Shown in pieces: positions 1-8,332 of a stretch of 64,000 bases of DNA. The notes below the pieces were generated by a model, which was not told the origin of the DNA, searched no databases, and was given only the letters and a program-made list of their open reading frames with translations. Made by a program: the position numbers and the translations under genes. The stretch is from positions 26,218 to 90,217 of the forward strand of contig NZ_WHVW01000013.1 in assembly GCF_009651005.1 (NCBI RefSeq). The letters run 5' to 3'. Source of the DNA: Sporosarcina obsidiansis (lineage in GTDB: Bacteria > Bacillota > Bacilli > Bacillales_A > Planococcaceae). Each line of letters opens with the position of its first letter. The stretch's first letter is position 1.

Positions 1-597
1 AATAGCTTGGTCAAAATGTATCAAGGAGAGGCCGATATCGTCAGTACACATCTGTTTGATGGAGAAACGGGACAGTATAATTTACCGTATGTTACGCGTT
101 TGCTAACAGGTCGTTCGTATCTAGTCGTTAATTTATTAGGTAGAATGGCTGGATTATATGTACAAAAAGGCAATCCGAAACAGATAAGTACCTGGTCGGA
201 TTTGAAACAATCAGGCATCCGCTTGATCAACCGTGAGAAAGGTTCAGGCGCGCGTGTTTTGCTAGATGAGCAGTTGAGGCTAGCTAATATTGTCGCTCCG
301 TCAATAGAAGGTTACGAGGACGAGGAGTTAAATCATATGGCAGTAGCTGCACGTATTGCTTCAGGACAAGCGGACGTAGGAGTGGGAATAGAAAAAACGG
401 CACATCTCATGAATGTCGATTTTATTCCATTAATTCAAGAACAGTACGATGTGGTGCTTTTGAAAACTGATGACAATGAAAATCTTCGGGATATGATCCT
501 TGAAACGTTGAATTCCATAAGTTTTCAGGACAAAATCCGTGCAATTGGTGGCTATGATTTATCTAAAACTGGCACAATTATATACGAAACTCCATGA
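1..597 (+). CDS. PBP-like (molybdate/substrate-binding type) domain protein, 5' end outside window
   Basis: The frame is open to the first base, so the N-terminus lies upstream and only about 198 residues are visible. The fold is the periplasmic-binding-like domain of the PF12727 type: short hydrophobic strands, a GLYVQKGNP segment, NREKGSGAR (anion-binding-like loop), and IASGQADVGVGIE near the middle. In this family such a domain usually follows an excisionase-like helix-turn-helix, making a predicted molybdenum- or ligand-responsive DNA-binding protein; that HTH is not visible here. No signal peptide can be assessed. It ends just before a bidirectional hairpin. Family assignment is by pattern recognition; ligand unknown. 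Confidence 0.7.
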   Translation, partial: NSLVKMYQGEADIVSTHLFDGETGQYNLPYVTRLLTGRSYLVVNLLGRMAGLYVQKGNPKQISTWSDLKQSGIRLINREKGSGARVLLDEQLRLANIVAPSIEGYEDEELNHMAVAARIASGQADVGVGIEKTAHLMNVDFIPLIQEQYDVVLLKTDDNENLRDMILETLNSISFQDKIRAIGGYDLSKTGTIIYETP

Positions 598-603
598 AAT
601 AGA

Positions 604-630
604 AAACCCGCTGACAATGTCGGCGGGTTA
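604..630. terminator. Bidirectional intrinsic terminator
   Basis: An 11-bp stem (605-615 with 619-629, one G-U pair, 3-nt loop) sits between two convergent genes. On the minus strand it is followed by TTTTCTATTT; on the plus strand by TTATTCT. It overlaps the stop codon of the minus-strand transporter gene. Confidence 0.8.
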
Positions 631-1857
631 TTCTATGTGATTTACATCTTCCGTAGTTTCATAATACATCTCTTCCTCCGTTTCAAAACGGTTGTAGCGA
701 AGAGTAAATAGATAAAAGACATGCGTGGCGACGACTTTCAGCAATGCGTATGAAGGTATCCCTAAAATCACACCAGCTACACCGAATAATGAGCCGGCAG
801 TTAGCAACACAAAGATAATCGTGATCGGATGAATATGTAGTGATTTCCCCATGATTTGCGGAGATATGAATTTTCCTTCTATCACTTGAACAATCGTCCA
901 GACAATTGCTAGCTTCACAAGCATGAAAGGAGAAGTCACAATCGCGATAATGACTGCGGGTGTGATCGCGATGACAGGTCCTAGATAAGGCACAATGCTA
1001 GTAAACATCGCCAGCACACCGAGCAACAATGCGTATTTCATGTCTATAATAAGAAATCCTATTGATACCATGATGCCGATTGCGATGGCTACTAAAATTT
1101 GCCCTTGGATATACGCACTAATCTGTCTGTCCGCATCCCTGAAAATAATCATAGCATCGTCACGCAAACGAGGCGGTAGCATACGCAAAATCATTTGTGG
1201 TAGCTTTTCGCCGTCTTTCAGTAAATAAAACAAAATGAGTGGTACCGTAATCAAGCTTAAAATGATCCCTGTTAATGCAGAAATGAACGAGGTGACACCA
1301 GAAGCAATTCCCCCGAGTGTTTCTGTGAAAAACTTTCCAATACTTTCAAAACCCGAATCCAAGAACGTATTGACATTGAAATTAAATCCTTCATATACGG
1401 GGGAAAATACGGAATTTCTCAAAAATTGATCCATATCCAAAATAAGTTGTTTGAAATAGGATGGAAATTCATCGAATAAATTGATTGTCTGTACACGCAA
1501 GAAGGGTAACACTAAGAAAATAACTAATGTTAGTAATCCGGCGGCTGCTAAAAATAACACTAAAATTCCATACACACGCGGAATGCGTACACGAACTTCC
1601 AAAAAACGAAGTATAGGTCTCATTAAATAGTATAAAATCGTTGCCAGAACAACCGGCAACACAACGGTAGAGAAAAACACTCGAATTGGATAAAAAATGA
1701 ATGAAACTTGAGTGAAAATGAAGATGATCAATCCAATAAGCAATAGGCAAAGAAGTACAAACAGTGTAGATTGACCACCAAGAAATCCGACGATCGGTGA
1801 TGCTGAACGAATAGACCAAAAATCCTTTAAAGAATTCTTTTTTGGTGGCTGTCTCAA
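628..1857 (-). CDS. AI-2E family transporter (UPF0118/PerM-like membrane protein)
   Basis: About 409 residues with some eight hydrophobic segments: two near the N-terminus (around 30-85), one around 105-130, and a cluster in the C-terminal half separated by a soluble loop of about 90 residues, which is the layout of the AI-2E exporter/PerM family. The GxxxAxxPYLGPVI-type segment (LGPVIAITPAVI) typical of the family is present. The family has been linked to autoinducer or Na+/H+ export, but substrates differ and none can be deduced. The chosen start is TTG at 1857, ten bases after GGAGGG; the longest frame starts at 1875. It is the second gene of a unit with the LCP gene, 26 bp downstream. Confidence 0.85.
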   Translation of the reverse strand: MRQPPKKNSLKDFWSIRSASPIVGFLGGQSTLFVLLCLLLIGLIIFIFTQVSFIFYPIRVFFSTVVLPVVLATILYYLMRPILRFLEVRVRIPRVYGILVLFLAAAGLLTLVIFLVLPFLRVQTINLFDEFPSYFKQLILDMDQFLRNSVFSPVYEGFNFNVNTFLDSGFESIGKFFTETLGGIASGVTSFISALTGIILSLITVPLILFYLLKDGEKLPQMILRMLPPRLRDDAMIIFRDADRQISAYIQGQILVAIAIGIMVSIGFLIIDMKYALLLGVLAMFTSIVPYLGPVIAITPAVIIAIVTSPFMLVKLAIVWTIVQVIEGKFISPQIMGKSLHIHPITIIFVLLTAGSLFGVAGVILGIPSYALLKVVATHVFYLFTLRYNRFETEEEMYYETTEDVNHIE

Positions 1858-1883
1858 AATCTCATTTCCCTCCAATCAGTACG

Positions 1884-2840
1884 TCATTGAGATGCTAAAA
1901 AGGAACGAATCGCTTCCCTATTTTTCTCTAAGTCCACTTCAATAACGGACCCTGCATGTCGATAAGAAGTGAATGAATAACTATCCTCTACAGGGATTCT
2001 CAACGTCTCAAGATCCAGCTTTCGCTTTGCCATAACCGTCAAGACTTTTGTCAACTCGTCTTTTGAGGTTAGATCCGTTTGTACAAAGTTCTGGAGTGCA
2101 CCAGCCACTTTTGGAGCTTGCAAAATAGTAGGCAAACTAAAAAGTTCGTTCTTTACGGCTTGTATCACTTCCTGCTGTCTAGCTACTCGACCAAAGTCTC
2201 CTTCAGTATCTGCGCGGAATCTTGCATATCCCAACAGTTCTTTGCCGTTCAGTCGCTGAGTTCCGGGTGTTAACGTTACGCCTATCTTTTCAGACATTTC
2301 TTTCTTTACGTCTATTTCTAATCCTTTAGGGAACGTGATATCCATAATAGACTCGAAATTGTCAAAATCCACTACTGCATAATGATGAATCGGGATATTG
2401 AACATTCCTGTAATAGTTTCTTTAGCGGTTTGCACGCCTCCCAGATAGTAAGCAGTATTCAATTTGTATGATTGATACCCCGGAATTTGGGCATATATAT
2501 CTCTCATAAACGAGATCAGACGCGCAGTTCCCGCAGTTTGATCCCAAGAAAGCACCATCATCGTATCGGTTCGGTATTTTCCAGATCCATCATTATCAAT
2601 TCCAAGCAGCAAATAATTCTCTGTTGTGGGATCTTGAGGATCTAGTAGATCACCTTGAAAGTCTCCAGGGTCAATTACGTTGCCAGCTGTCATTGCTTTT
2701 CCTTGCTTGTATTGCACATAAGAATACCCCGAAATTGCAATGAAGAATAGCAATAGGAACGCAAAAATAACCCTGCCGATCCGGAGTTTGCGCTTCTTTC
2801 TTCTGCGACGCGGCAGCTGTTCTTCCAAGTGTTCATCCAT
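1884..2840 (-). CDS. LytR-CpsA-Psr (LCP) family cell-wall ligase
   Basis: 318 residues: a basic cytoplasmic N-terminus (RRRRKKRK around 11-19), one membrane anchor (about 22-45), then an extracellular LCP domain. LCP hallmarks are visible: LLLGIDNDGSGKYRTDTMM, SFMRDIYAQIPGYQSYKLNTAY, and ELLGYARFRADTEGDFGR with the conserved arginines and aspartates that bind the polyprenyl pyrophosphate. The family transfers teichoic acid or capsule polymers from the lipid carrier to peptidoglycan on the outer face of the membrane. Start supported by GGAGG 12 bases upstream. It precedes the AI-2E transporter by 26 bp, so they are probably co-transcribed. Confidence 0.9.
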   Translation of the reverse strand: MDEHLEEQLPRRRRKKRKLRIGRVIFAFLLLFFIAISGYSYVQYKQGKAMTAGNVIDPGDFQGDLLDPQDPTTENYLLLGIDNDGSGKYRTDTMMVLSWDQTAGTARLISFMRDIYAQIPGYQSYKLNTAYYLGGVQTAKETITGMFNIPIHHYAVVDFDNFESIMDITFPKGLEIDVKKEMSEKIGVTLTPGTQRLNGKELLGYARFRADTEGDFGRVARQQEVIQAVKNELFSLPTILQAPKVAGALQNFVQTDLTSKDELTKVLTVMAKRKLDLETLRIPVEDSYSFTSYRHAGSVIEVDLEKNREAIRSFLASQ

Positions 2841-2916
2841 TTGGCTTTCATTCCTCCATTATCCCATTAGTTCTGTAATAAAGACGTTTTTGTCTACTAC
2901 GGGTTGCGTCTCGTAT

Positions 2917-4095
2917 TTACGCTTTACGAGTAGATTTTCCGATTCGTAAGGCTAGTACTAGCATAGCCACAAATAAAAGGAGAAATACGAATAAGGTAAC
3001 TTGATGATTTGCTGTGTAATCATATAGCATCGCAATGAACAAAGGGAGAATTCCACCCATAATAAACCCGCCTGTCTGCATCATCGCGGTCCATGTATTG
3101 GTTTCTTCTGCTGTGTCGGTGGCATCCATCGGCATTAGTAACGCGATCGGAAATAGCCCTCCTAAAGGAAAACCCATTAATAAAACGCCAACAGCAAACA
3201 GAATAGGCTGTGCTGTCCACATAAAAGCAATTGACAACATACCGATGAGTAAGATTCCTACTAGTGCAGGTGTTCTAGAAGCGAAGCGCTGTAAGAGTAT
3301 CGGAAAGCCAATATTCATAACGATTTGAACGATTGTCATCATACTGAGTAATGTCCCCGCATGTAAGAGTGTCATGCCGTTTGTAACAGCGATTGGCACG
3401 AGCCAAGTTAAAATAGAAAAGAACAATGCCGATTGCAAACCAAAAAATAATAGAAAACTCCAGGCAGTTCTGCTTCGCCATGGGTTCTCCCCTTTTTTTA
3501 TTGCTAGTTCGGTCGCTTGTTTCACTTCTAGTGGATGAGATGCAGTAATTTTCCAAGCAATGATTCCCACAATGGCAAGTACGGACCAAATGGCTAATGC
3601 AAATGCATACGATGAATCCGAAGCTTCATAAAACACAGCAGTTAATCCGGTACTCAATGTAGCTCCCATGCCCATACCAAAAGAATAGATTCCTACAACC
3701 ACAGCCACGTGATGCGGGAAATATTGTTTAATCAATGCGGAAAGTAACGGTCCAATTACTGCAATCGCAATCCCGACGCCTAGCGCTGTAAGTAAAAGGT
3801 AAGTAAACGATGAGACTACGAATCGAAGTCCCGTTGCGATCGCCAGTACGAGCAGCATCAAGTACATCGTTTTGTGCAGACCGATAGATTGATTTAGAAT
3901 TGGGGCCAGCATAGCGAACACTCCCATACAAATGACAGGGATAACAGTTAACAAACTGACTTGCGTGTTGGACAAGGCTAAATCTTCCCGAACAATATCC
4001 AGCATGGGTCCTATAGACGTTATCGCCGGACGTAAATTCAGCGCTACGATAAATATAGCGAGAAGCAAAATGAATTGTGATGTTTTTGAGCGCAA
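2917..4095 (-). CDS. MFS transporter, CynX/NimT-like
   Basis: 392 residues with about twelve hydrophobic segments in two halves separated by a basic central loop (near AIKKGENPWRSR). The N-terminal segment FIVALNLRPAITSIGPML is characteristic of the CynX/NimT (cyanate or nitroimidazole) branch of the major facilitator superfamily, inner-membrane exporters or importers of small anions and drugs; the substrate here cannot be told. The frame is open to 4164, but the only good ribosome site (AAAAGGAG) precedes TTG at 4095, giving a protein that begins directly before the first helix. It stands alone, divergent from the ABC-F gene. Confidence 0.85.
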   Translation of the reverse strand: MRSKTSQFILLLAIFIVALNLRPAITSIGPMLDIVREDLALSNTQVSLLTVIPVICMGVFAMLAPILNQSIGLHKTMYLMLLVLAIATGLRFVVSSFTYLLLTALGVGIAIAVIGPLLSALIKQYFPHHVAVVVGIYSFGMGMGATLSTGLTAVFYEASDSSYAFALAIWSVLAIVGIIAWKITASHPLEVKQATELAIKKGENPWRSRTAWSFLLFFGLQSALFFSILTWLVPIAVTNGMTLLHAGTLLSMMTIVQIVMNIGFPILLQRFASRTPALVGILLIGMLSIAFMWTAQPILFAVGVLLMGFPLGGLFPIALLMPMDATDTAEETNTWTAMMQTGGFIMGGILPLFIAMLYDYTANHQVTLFVFLLLFVAMLVLALRIGKSTRKA

Positions 4096-4242
4096 TGAAA
4101 GAACTCCTTTTCCGTAAATCCAGCGATTATTTCTCTCGCCTCTTATCGTAAACCGAAAATGCAATCAGTACCAGTCCAAACATTCCATTCCAACGTTTTT
4201 TCATGTATAATAGGAGCATTGTGAATTTAGGAGGATTTAATT

Positions 4243-5841
4243 ATGTTAGCAGTCAGTAATGTAAGTCTTCGTTTCGGCGATCGTAAACTGTTCGAAGACG
4301 TCAATATACAATTCAATCCAGGCAATTGCTATGGATTAATTGGAGCAAATGGTGCGGGTAAGTCTACTTTCATCAAAATCGTTTCAGGTGAGCTTGAGCC
4401 GCAAACGGGTAACGTGATCTTGGGTAAAGATGAGCGTTTAGCTGTATTGAAGCAAAATCACTTCGAATATGAAGAACATGAAGTAATGGAAACGGTCATC
4501 ATGGGTCACAAACGCCTTTATGACGTGATGAAAGAAAAAGATGCGATCTACATGAAGGAAGATTTTTCGGATGAAGATGGCATGCGTGCAGCGGAATTAG
4601 AAGGTGAATTTGCCGAGCTAAACGGATGGGAAGCAGAATCTGAAGCTTCTGTTCTCCTTCAAGGTCTAGGCGTTCCAGAAAGTTTGCATCATGTGAAAAT
4701 GTCCGAGTTAACAGGATCGGATAAAGTAAAAGTATTACTTGCCCAAGCATTGTTTGGAAAACCAGACGTCTTACTTCTCGATGAGCCGACGAACCATTTG
4801 GACTTAAAAGCTATCCAGTGGTTAGAAGAATTCTTGATCAACTTTGAAAATACTGTCGTTGTGGTTTCCCACGACCGTCATTTCTTGAATAAAGTATGTA
4901 CACATATTGCGGATTTGGACTTTAGTAAAATTCAAATCTACGCAGGTAACTATGACTTCTGGTATGAGTCTAGCCAACTTGCGTTAAAGCTATCTCAAGA
5001 GCAAAATAAGAAAAAAGAAGAAAAAGTGAAGGAATTACAAGCATTTATCGCTCGTTTCAGCGCGAATGCTTCGAAATCCAAACAAGCGACTTCTCGTAAA
5101 AAGACACTTGAAAAAATTGAGTTAGATGACATTAAACCTTCTTCACGTCGCTACCCTTTTGTGAACTTCACAATGGGTCGTGAAATTGGAAATGACGTCT
5201 TAACGATTAAAGATGTTACAAAATCTGTAGATGGTAAAACGTATATTAAAAATGCCACATTTACACTAGGCAAAGAAGATAAAGTCGTGTTACTTGGTAA
5301 TCCACTTGCTAAGTCTGCATTACTTGATATGCTAGCTGAAGTTACCGAGCCAGATGAAGGTTCCATCAAATGGGGTGTCACAACTACACGTGCATACTTC
5401 CCTATCGATAACTCCGAATTCTTTGAAGGATCAGAGCAGACGTTAGTGGAATGGTTACGTCAATACTCTCCAGAAGATGAAACGGAAACATTCTTACGCG
5501 GATTCTTGGGTCGTATGTTATTCTCGGGTGAAGAAGTAAAGAAAAAGCCTAGCGTATTGTCTGGTGGAGAAAAAGTTCGCTGTATGTTGTCCAAAATGAT
5601 GTTGACAAGTGCGAACGTTTTATTATTAGATGAGCCGACCAACCACTTGGACTTGGAATCTATTCAAGCCTTGAACAATGGCTTAATCGCATTTAAAGGC
5701 GCGATGCTCTTTACATCTCATGACCACCAATTCATTCAGACGATTGCCAATCGTATTATTGAAATCAATGACGATGGAACGATCTTCGATAAAATGATGT
5801 CATACGATGAGTATTTGGAATGGAAAAATCAAAAAGCATAA
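4243..5841 (+). CDS. ykpA: ABC-F family ATPase (YkpA/YbiT type)
   Basis: 532 residues, two ATP-binding cassettes joined by a charged linker (about 240-305) and no membrane segments: a ribosome-associated ABC-F protein rather than a transporter. Domain 1 has GANGAGKST (Walker A), a degenerate signature LTGSDKVK, and LLLDEPTNHLDL (Walker B). Domain 2 has LSGGEKVRCMLSKMM and LLLDEPTNHLDLES but its P-loop reads GNPLAKSAL, lacking the GxxGxGKS/T pattern. ABC-F proteins act at the ribosomal E site in translation rescue or antibiotic protection; the YkpA/YbiT branch is housekeeping. Start supported by AGGAGG 9 bases upstream. Monocistronic, with its own terminator. Confidence 0.88.
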   Translation: MLAVSNVSLRFGDRKLFEDVNIQFNPGNCYGLIGANGAGKSTFIKIVSGELEPQTGNVILGKDERLAVLKQNHFEYEEHEVMETVIMGHKRLYDVMKEKDAIYMKEDFSDEDGMRAAELEGEFAELNGWEAESEASVLLQGLGVPESLHHVKMSELTGSDKVKVLLAQALFGKPDVLLLDEPTNHLDLKAIQWLEEFLINFENTVVVVSHDRHFLNKVCTHIADLDFSKIQIYAGNYDFWYESSQLALKLSQEQNKKKEEKVKELQAFIARFSANASKSKQATSRKKTLEKIELDDIKPSSRRYPFVNFTMGREIGNDVLTIKDVTKSVDGKTYIKNATFTLGKEDKVVLLGNPLAKSALLDMLAEVTEPDEGSIKWGVTTTRAYFPIDNSEFFEGSEQTLVEWLRQYSPEDETETFLRGFLGRMLFSGEEVKKKPSVLSGGEKVRCMLSKMMLTSANVLLLDEPTNHLDLESIQALNNGLIAFKGAMLFTSHDHQFIQTIANRIIEINDDGTIFDKMMSYDEYLEWKNQKA

Positions 5842-5850
5842 AATTTTACT

Positions 5851-5882
5851 GCCGTTTTCTCTAAAGAGAAAGCGGTTTTTTT
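5851..5882 (+). terminator. Intrinsic terminator of the ABC-F gene
   Basis: Stem GCCGTTTTCTCT with AGAGAAAGCGGT (G-U pairs tolerated), 2-nt loop, followed by a T-run, 10 bases after the stop codon. Confidence 0.85.
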
Positions 5883-5943
5883 GATAACTCTATGAATACT
5901 TAAGATCACTAAGGGAATACCACAAAATAAAGGAGGTTTTTAC

Positions 5944-6615
5944 ATGAAACGTAATGGATTCATTCTTTTATTTGTGATGTTGTTGATAATGAGCGGTTGC
6001 TCTTCTAAGCCTGCTACGTCATTAGATGGTAATAGCAGCTCGAAAGAACATCCACCAGCTGATAATGGGAAGATCGAACAGGAACATGGAGAAAAGACAG
6101 ATCTATCCTTACTGGACTACTTTCTTCCGGATGGATCTAATGCACATTATAAAGGAGAAGGAAATGAATACGCTGAATTAGATATCTCTGTCAATTCTCC
6201 AGCTGAAGATTATGTAGTCGTCCATGAAAATAATGGCGGTTCATTTATTCAAAAAGTGTACAAACTAGAAGGAGACGAAATACAAGTCCTTCAGGAGGAA
6301 CCGATTCAAATTGATGGACAAATACCGTCAAAAGAAGAATTGAAGGCATTAACACCCATCCGTATCTATTTAAAGGGACCTATAGAGAAAGGCACAACTT
6401 TTGATGATTGGACTATTGTAGAAACGAATATTTCTGTTGATACCCCTTATCAAAAATTTGATGATGCTGTGGTCATGGAACAAAAGGGCGATGATTTCAT
6501 TAATCGAATCTATTTAGTAAAAGGATTTGGCGAAGTAAAAAGAGAATCCATCATGACGACAGACGAGAAGCTTGTTGTGACCTCGCTATTAGAGACTGTT
6601 ACAAAACAAGATTAA
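5944..6615 (+). CDS. Putative lipoprotein of unknown function
   Basis: 223 residues. A short basic start, hydrophobic stretch and lipobox MSGC (Cys19) mark a diacylglyceryl-anchored lipoprotein exposed outside the membrane. After a Ser/Pro/Glu-rich linker (20-55) the mature part is acidic and mostly beta-like, with DYFLPDGSNAHYKGEGNEYAELD near 60-80, a pattern seen in uncharacterised Bacillales lipoproteins. No catalytic motif recognised. AAAGGAGG lies 8 bases before ATG. It has its own terminator and probably its own promoter. Confidence 0.75.
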   Translation: MKRNGFILLFVMLLIMSGCSSKPATSLDGNSSSKEHPPADNGKIEQEHGEKTDLSLLDYFLPDGSNAHYKGEGNEYAELDISVNSPAEDYVVVHENNGGSFIQKVYKLEGDEIQVLQEEPIQIDGQIPSKEELKALTPIRIYLKGPIEKGTTFDDWTIVETNISVDTPYQKFDDAVVMEQKGDDFINRIYLVKGFGEVKRESIMTTDEKLVVTSLLETVTKQD

Positions 6616-6621
6616 CAAATG

Positions 6622-6669
6622 AAGAGGCCCCCCTAAACTCATTTAATTGAATTTAGGGAGGCCTTCTTT
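6622..6669 (+). terminator. Intrinsic terminator of the lipoprotein gene
   Basis: Stem around AGGCCCCCCTAAA and TTTAGGGAGGCCT with an AT-rich loop, then CTTT. Located 8 bases after the stop codon. Confidence 0.8.
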
Positions 6670-6675
6670 CCACAT

Positions 6676-6704
6676 AAAAAGGCACCTATTATAAGGCGCC
6701 TTCT
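6676..6704 (-). terminator. Intrinsic terminator of the cold-shock gene
   Basis: On the minus strand AAGGCGCC pairs with GGTGCCTT across a short AT loop and is followed by TTTTTATG. Placed 11 bases after the csp stop codon. Confidence 0.85.
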
Positions 6705-6714
6705 CATTAGTGGA

Positions 6715-6915
6715 TTATAATTTCACAACGTTAGCTGCTTGTAAACCACGGTTTCCTTCAACGACTTCAAATTCCACTTGTTGACCTTCGTCAAGTGATT
6801 TGAATCCATCGCCTTGGATTGCAGAGAAGTGTACGAAAATATCGTCTTCTCCATCAACTTCGATAAAACCGAAGCCTTTTTCAGAGTTAAACCACTTTAC
6901 TGTACCTTGTTTCAT
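6715..6915 (-). CDS. csp: Cold-shock protein (CspA/CspB family)
   Basis: 66 residues, a complete single cold-shock domain that binds single-stranded RNA and DNA and melts mRNA structure. RNP1 KGFGFI (13-18) and RNP2 IFVHF (26-30) are intact, as are W8, and the C-terminal [11 protein letters not shown] strand; the GNRGLQ replaces the usual GNRGPQ. Length and sequence match B. subtilis CspB/CspD, but which paralogue cannot be told. AGGTT-type ribosome site precedes ATG. A consensus promoter about 150 bases upstream implies a long 5' leader, as in cold-regulated csp mRNAs. Confidence 0.95.
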   Translation of the reverse strand: MKQGTVKWFNSEKGFGFIEVDGEDDIFVHFSAIQGDGFKSLDEGQQVEFEVVEGNRGLQAANVVKL

Positions 6916-7067
6916 TCGATAACCTCCAAAAATAAATAAGTACTTGTTAATATATGAACTTCCACATAAAAAAATTCACATATTACAAAAAGTACCGACG
7001 TTGCCGATCACTTTTGTAATAGGTGAATCAAGTAGCATACGGTCGTTCGATAAGTTTACTTATAATA

Positions 7068-7095
7068 ACTATAACATAAATGGGTTGGATGTCAA
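7068..7095 (-). promoter_or_regulatory. Predicted sigma-A promoter of csp with long 5' leader
   Basis: Minus strand: TTGACA (7090-7095), 16-bp spacer, TATAGT (7068-7073). Initiation near 7061 would give a leader of about 145 nt before the csp start, containing AT-rich repeats that could fold. The length matches cold-shock mRNA leaders; thermoregulation is inference. Confidence 0.65.
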
Positions 7096-7124
7096 TAAAA
7101 AACATACAAACTTACAGAATGTTT

Positions 7125-7418
7125 TTACGATATATTAGGTTGACCATGCTGTAAAATAATAATGCCATGATATATTTGCAGGTCCCCTTCGCATCCTTCG
7201 CAATATTGTTTCTCAGAAGTCGACCAAAATGAGTGAAAACAACCTTTACGTGTCTCATAGTACTCAAATTGTTGTTGCATTTGTAGTATTAATTCATTTA
7301 CGTATTGTTCCATTTCCGTTTGGTTAGGAAACGTTTTTGTAGAGAGTATATAATCTTTCCATTCCTCGAACATCCACCATGGTTCAAAATCTGCTTTCAT
7401 ATAAATCACTTCATACAC
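7125..7418 (-). CDS. DUF1033 family protein
   Basis: 97 residues starting at GTG with AAGGGGTG nine bases upstream. N-terminal YMKADFEPWWMFEEWKDYI and the C-terminal CxxC-containing part (EKQYCEGCEGDLQIYHGIIIL) match the DUF1033 family of Firmicutes. The two cysteines spaced CxxC suggest metal or disulfide chemistry, but no function is established. Soluble, probably cytoplasmic. Monocistronic; faces the csp gene in the same direction with a leader of about 200 bp between them. Confidence 0.75.
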   Translation of the reverse strand: MYEVIYMKADFEPWWMFEEWKDYILSTKTFPNQTEMEQYVNELILQMQQQFEYYETRKGCFHSFWSTSEKQYCEGCEGDLQIYHGIIILQHGQPNIS

Positions 7419-7672
7419 TACTATGCACCCCTTTAGCCTCTCTATGCATGAATGACATTAATTCTAGCAAATCATTTCGCACTAGCAAAGTAAAAAGATT
7501 GTCACGGCGAAATATATGAGTTTTTGTCTACTTTCGGCTATAATTACTATAGGAACAAATATCGTAAGAAGTACAGTGAAGCATGATGCCCTTCCCTGTT
7601 TAGACTAATGAAACTTTTTTGCTGTTTATCCGTAAGTAATGTATAGAAAGATGGAAGGTGGCCTGAACCATT

Positions 7673-8332
7673 ATGAATAAAGTGAAAAATTTCTTTACGA
7701 GACATATGATCATGGCTCCGACAAGTTTCCTGGCTTGGTTTGGACTGTTGGCTGGTACGGGTCTGAATTTTATTGTTTGTTCCGCAATTGGAGTTTCTTT
7801 GTATGCAGGTGGAATTGTTGCCGTCAAAGAAATACAATTACGTTCCAATTTAAAACAACTTGGTATGTCGCGCTCTGAATATAAACATATTCAATATCAA
7901 CTTACAGAATCTAAGAAAAAATTGAAACGATTAGCCAACATGTATGGACAAGTTCGCTCCATCCAAGCATTTAGACAAGTATATGATATGACGACGATGG
8001 CTAGAAGGATTATTAAGATTGTTCAATCCAATCCACGGAAGTTTTATCAAGTGGAAACGTTTTTCTATGCTCATTTGGATTCAGCAGTAGAACTGACGTC
8101 TAAATATGGTCTTCTGGTAAATCAACCGTTAAAAGATCAAGAAATCAAAGTAGCTCTTCAACATACACGTGAGACATTGACCGATCTGAATCAAGAGCTA
8201 GAAAAGGATTTACGAAATGCTGTGGCTACAGACTTAGAACAGCTACAAATGGAAATAGATTTTGTAGGCGTCACGATTAATAAAGATAAACCGTTGCTTG
8301 AATCGAAAGGGGAACACTCTAATGACAGATAA
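7673..8332 (+). CDS. xpaC: XpaC-like protein (5-bromo-4-chloroindolyl phosphate hydrolysis family)
   Basis: 219 residues with two adjacent hydrophobic segments near the N-terminus (about 15-50, a hairpin in the membrane) and a long helical soluble C-terminus. Sequence and its position directly ahead of a TelA-like gene match B. subtilis xpaC-yaaN. XpaC was named for a phosphatase phenotype on an indolyl phosphate; its true role is unclear. GGAAGGTGG precedes the ATG. The stop overlaps the next gene's start by 11 bases, so the two are translationally coupled. Confidence 0.85.
   Translation: MNKVKNFFTRHMIMAPTSFLAWFGLLAGTGLNFIVCSAIGVSLYAGGIVAVKEIQLRSNLKQLGMSRSEYKHIQYQLTESKKKLKRLANMYGQVRSIQAFRQVYDMTTMARRIIKIVQSNPRKFYQVETFFYAHLDSAVELTSKYGLLVNQPLKDQEIKVALQHTRETLTDLNQELEKDLRNAVATDLEQLQMEIDFVGVTINKDKPLLESKGEHSNDR

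Noticed and set aside
7547..7848. Two minus-strand frames opposite the start of xpaC
   Set aside because: Antisense to a clear family member and without ribosome sites.
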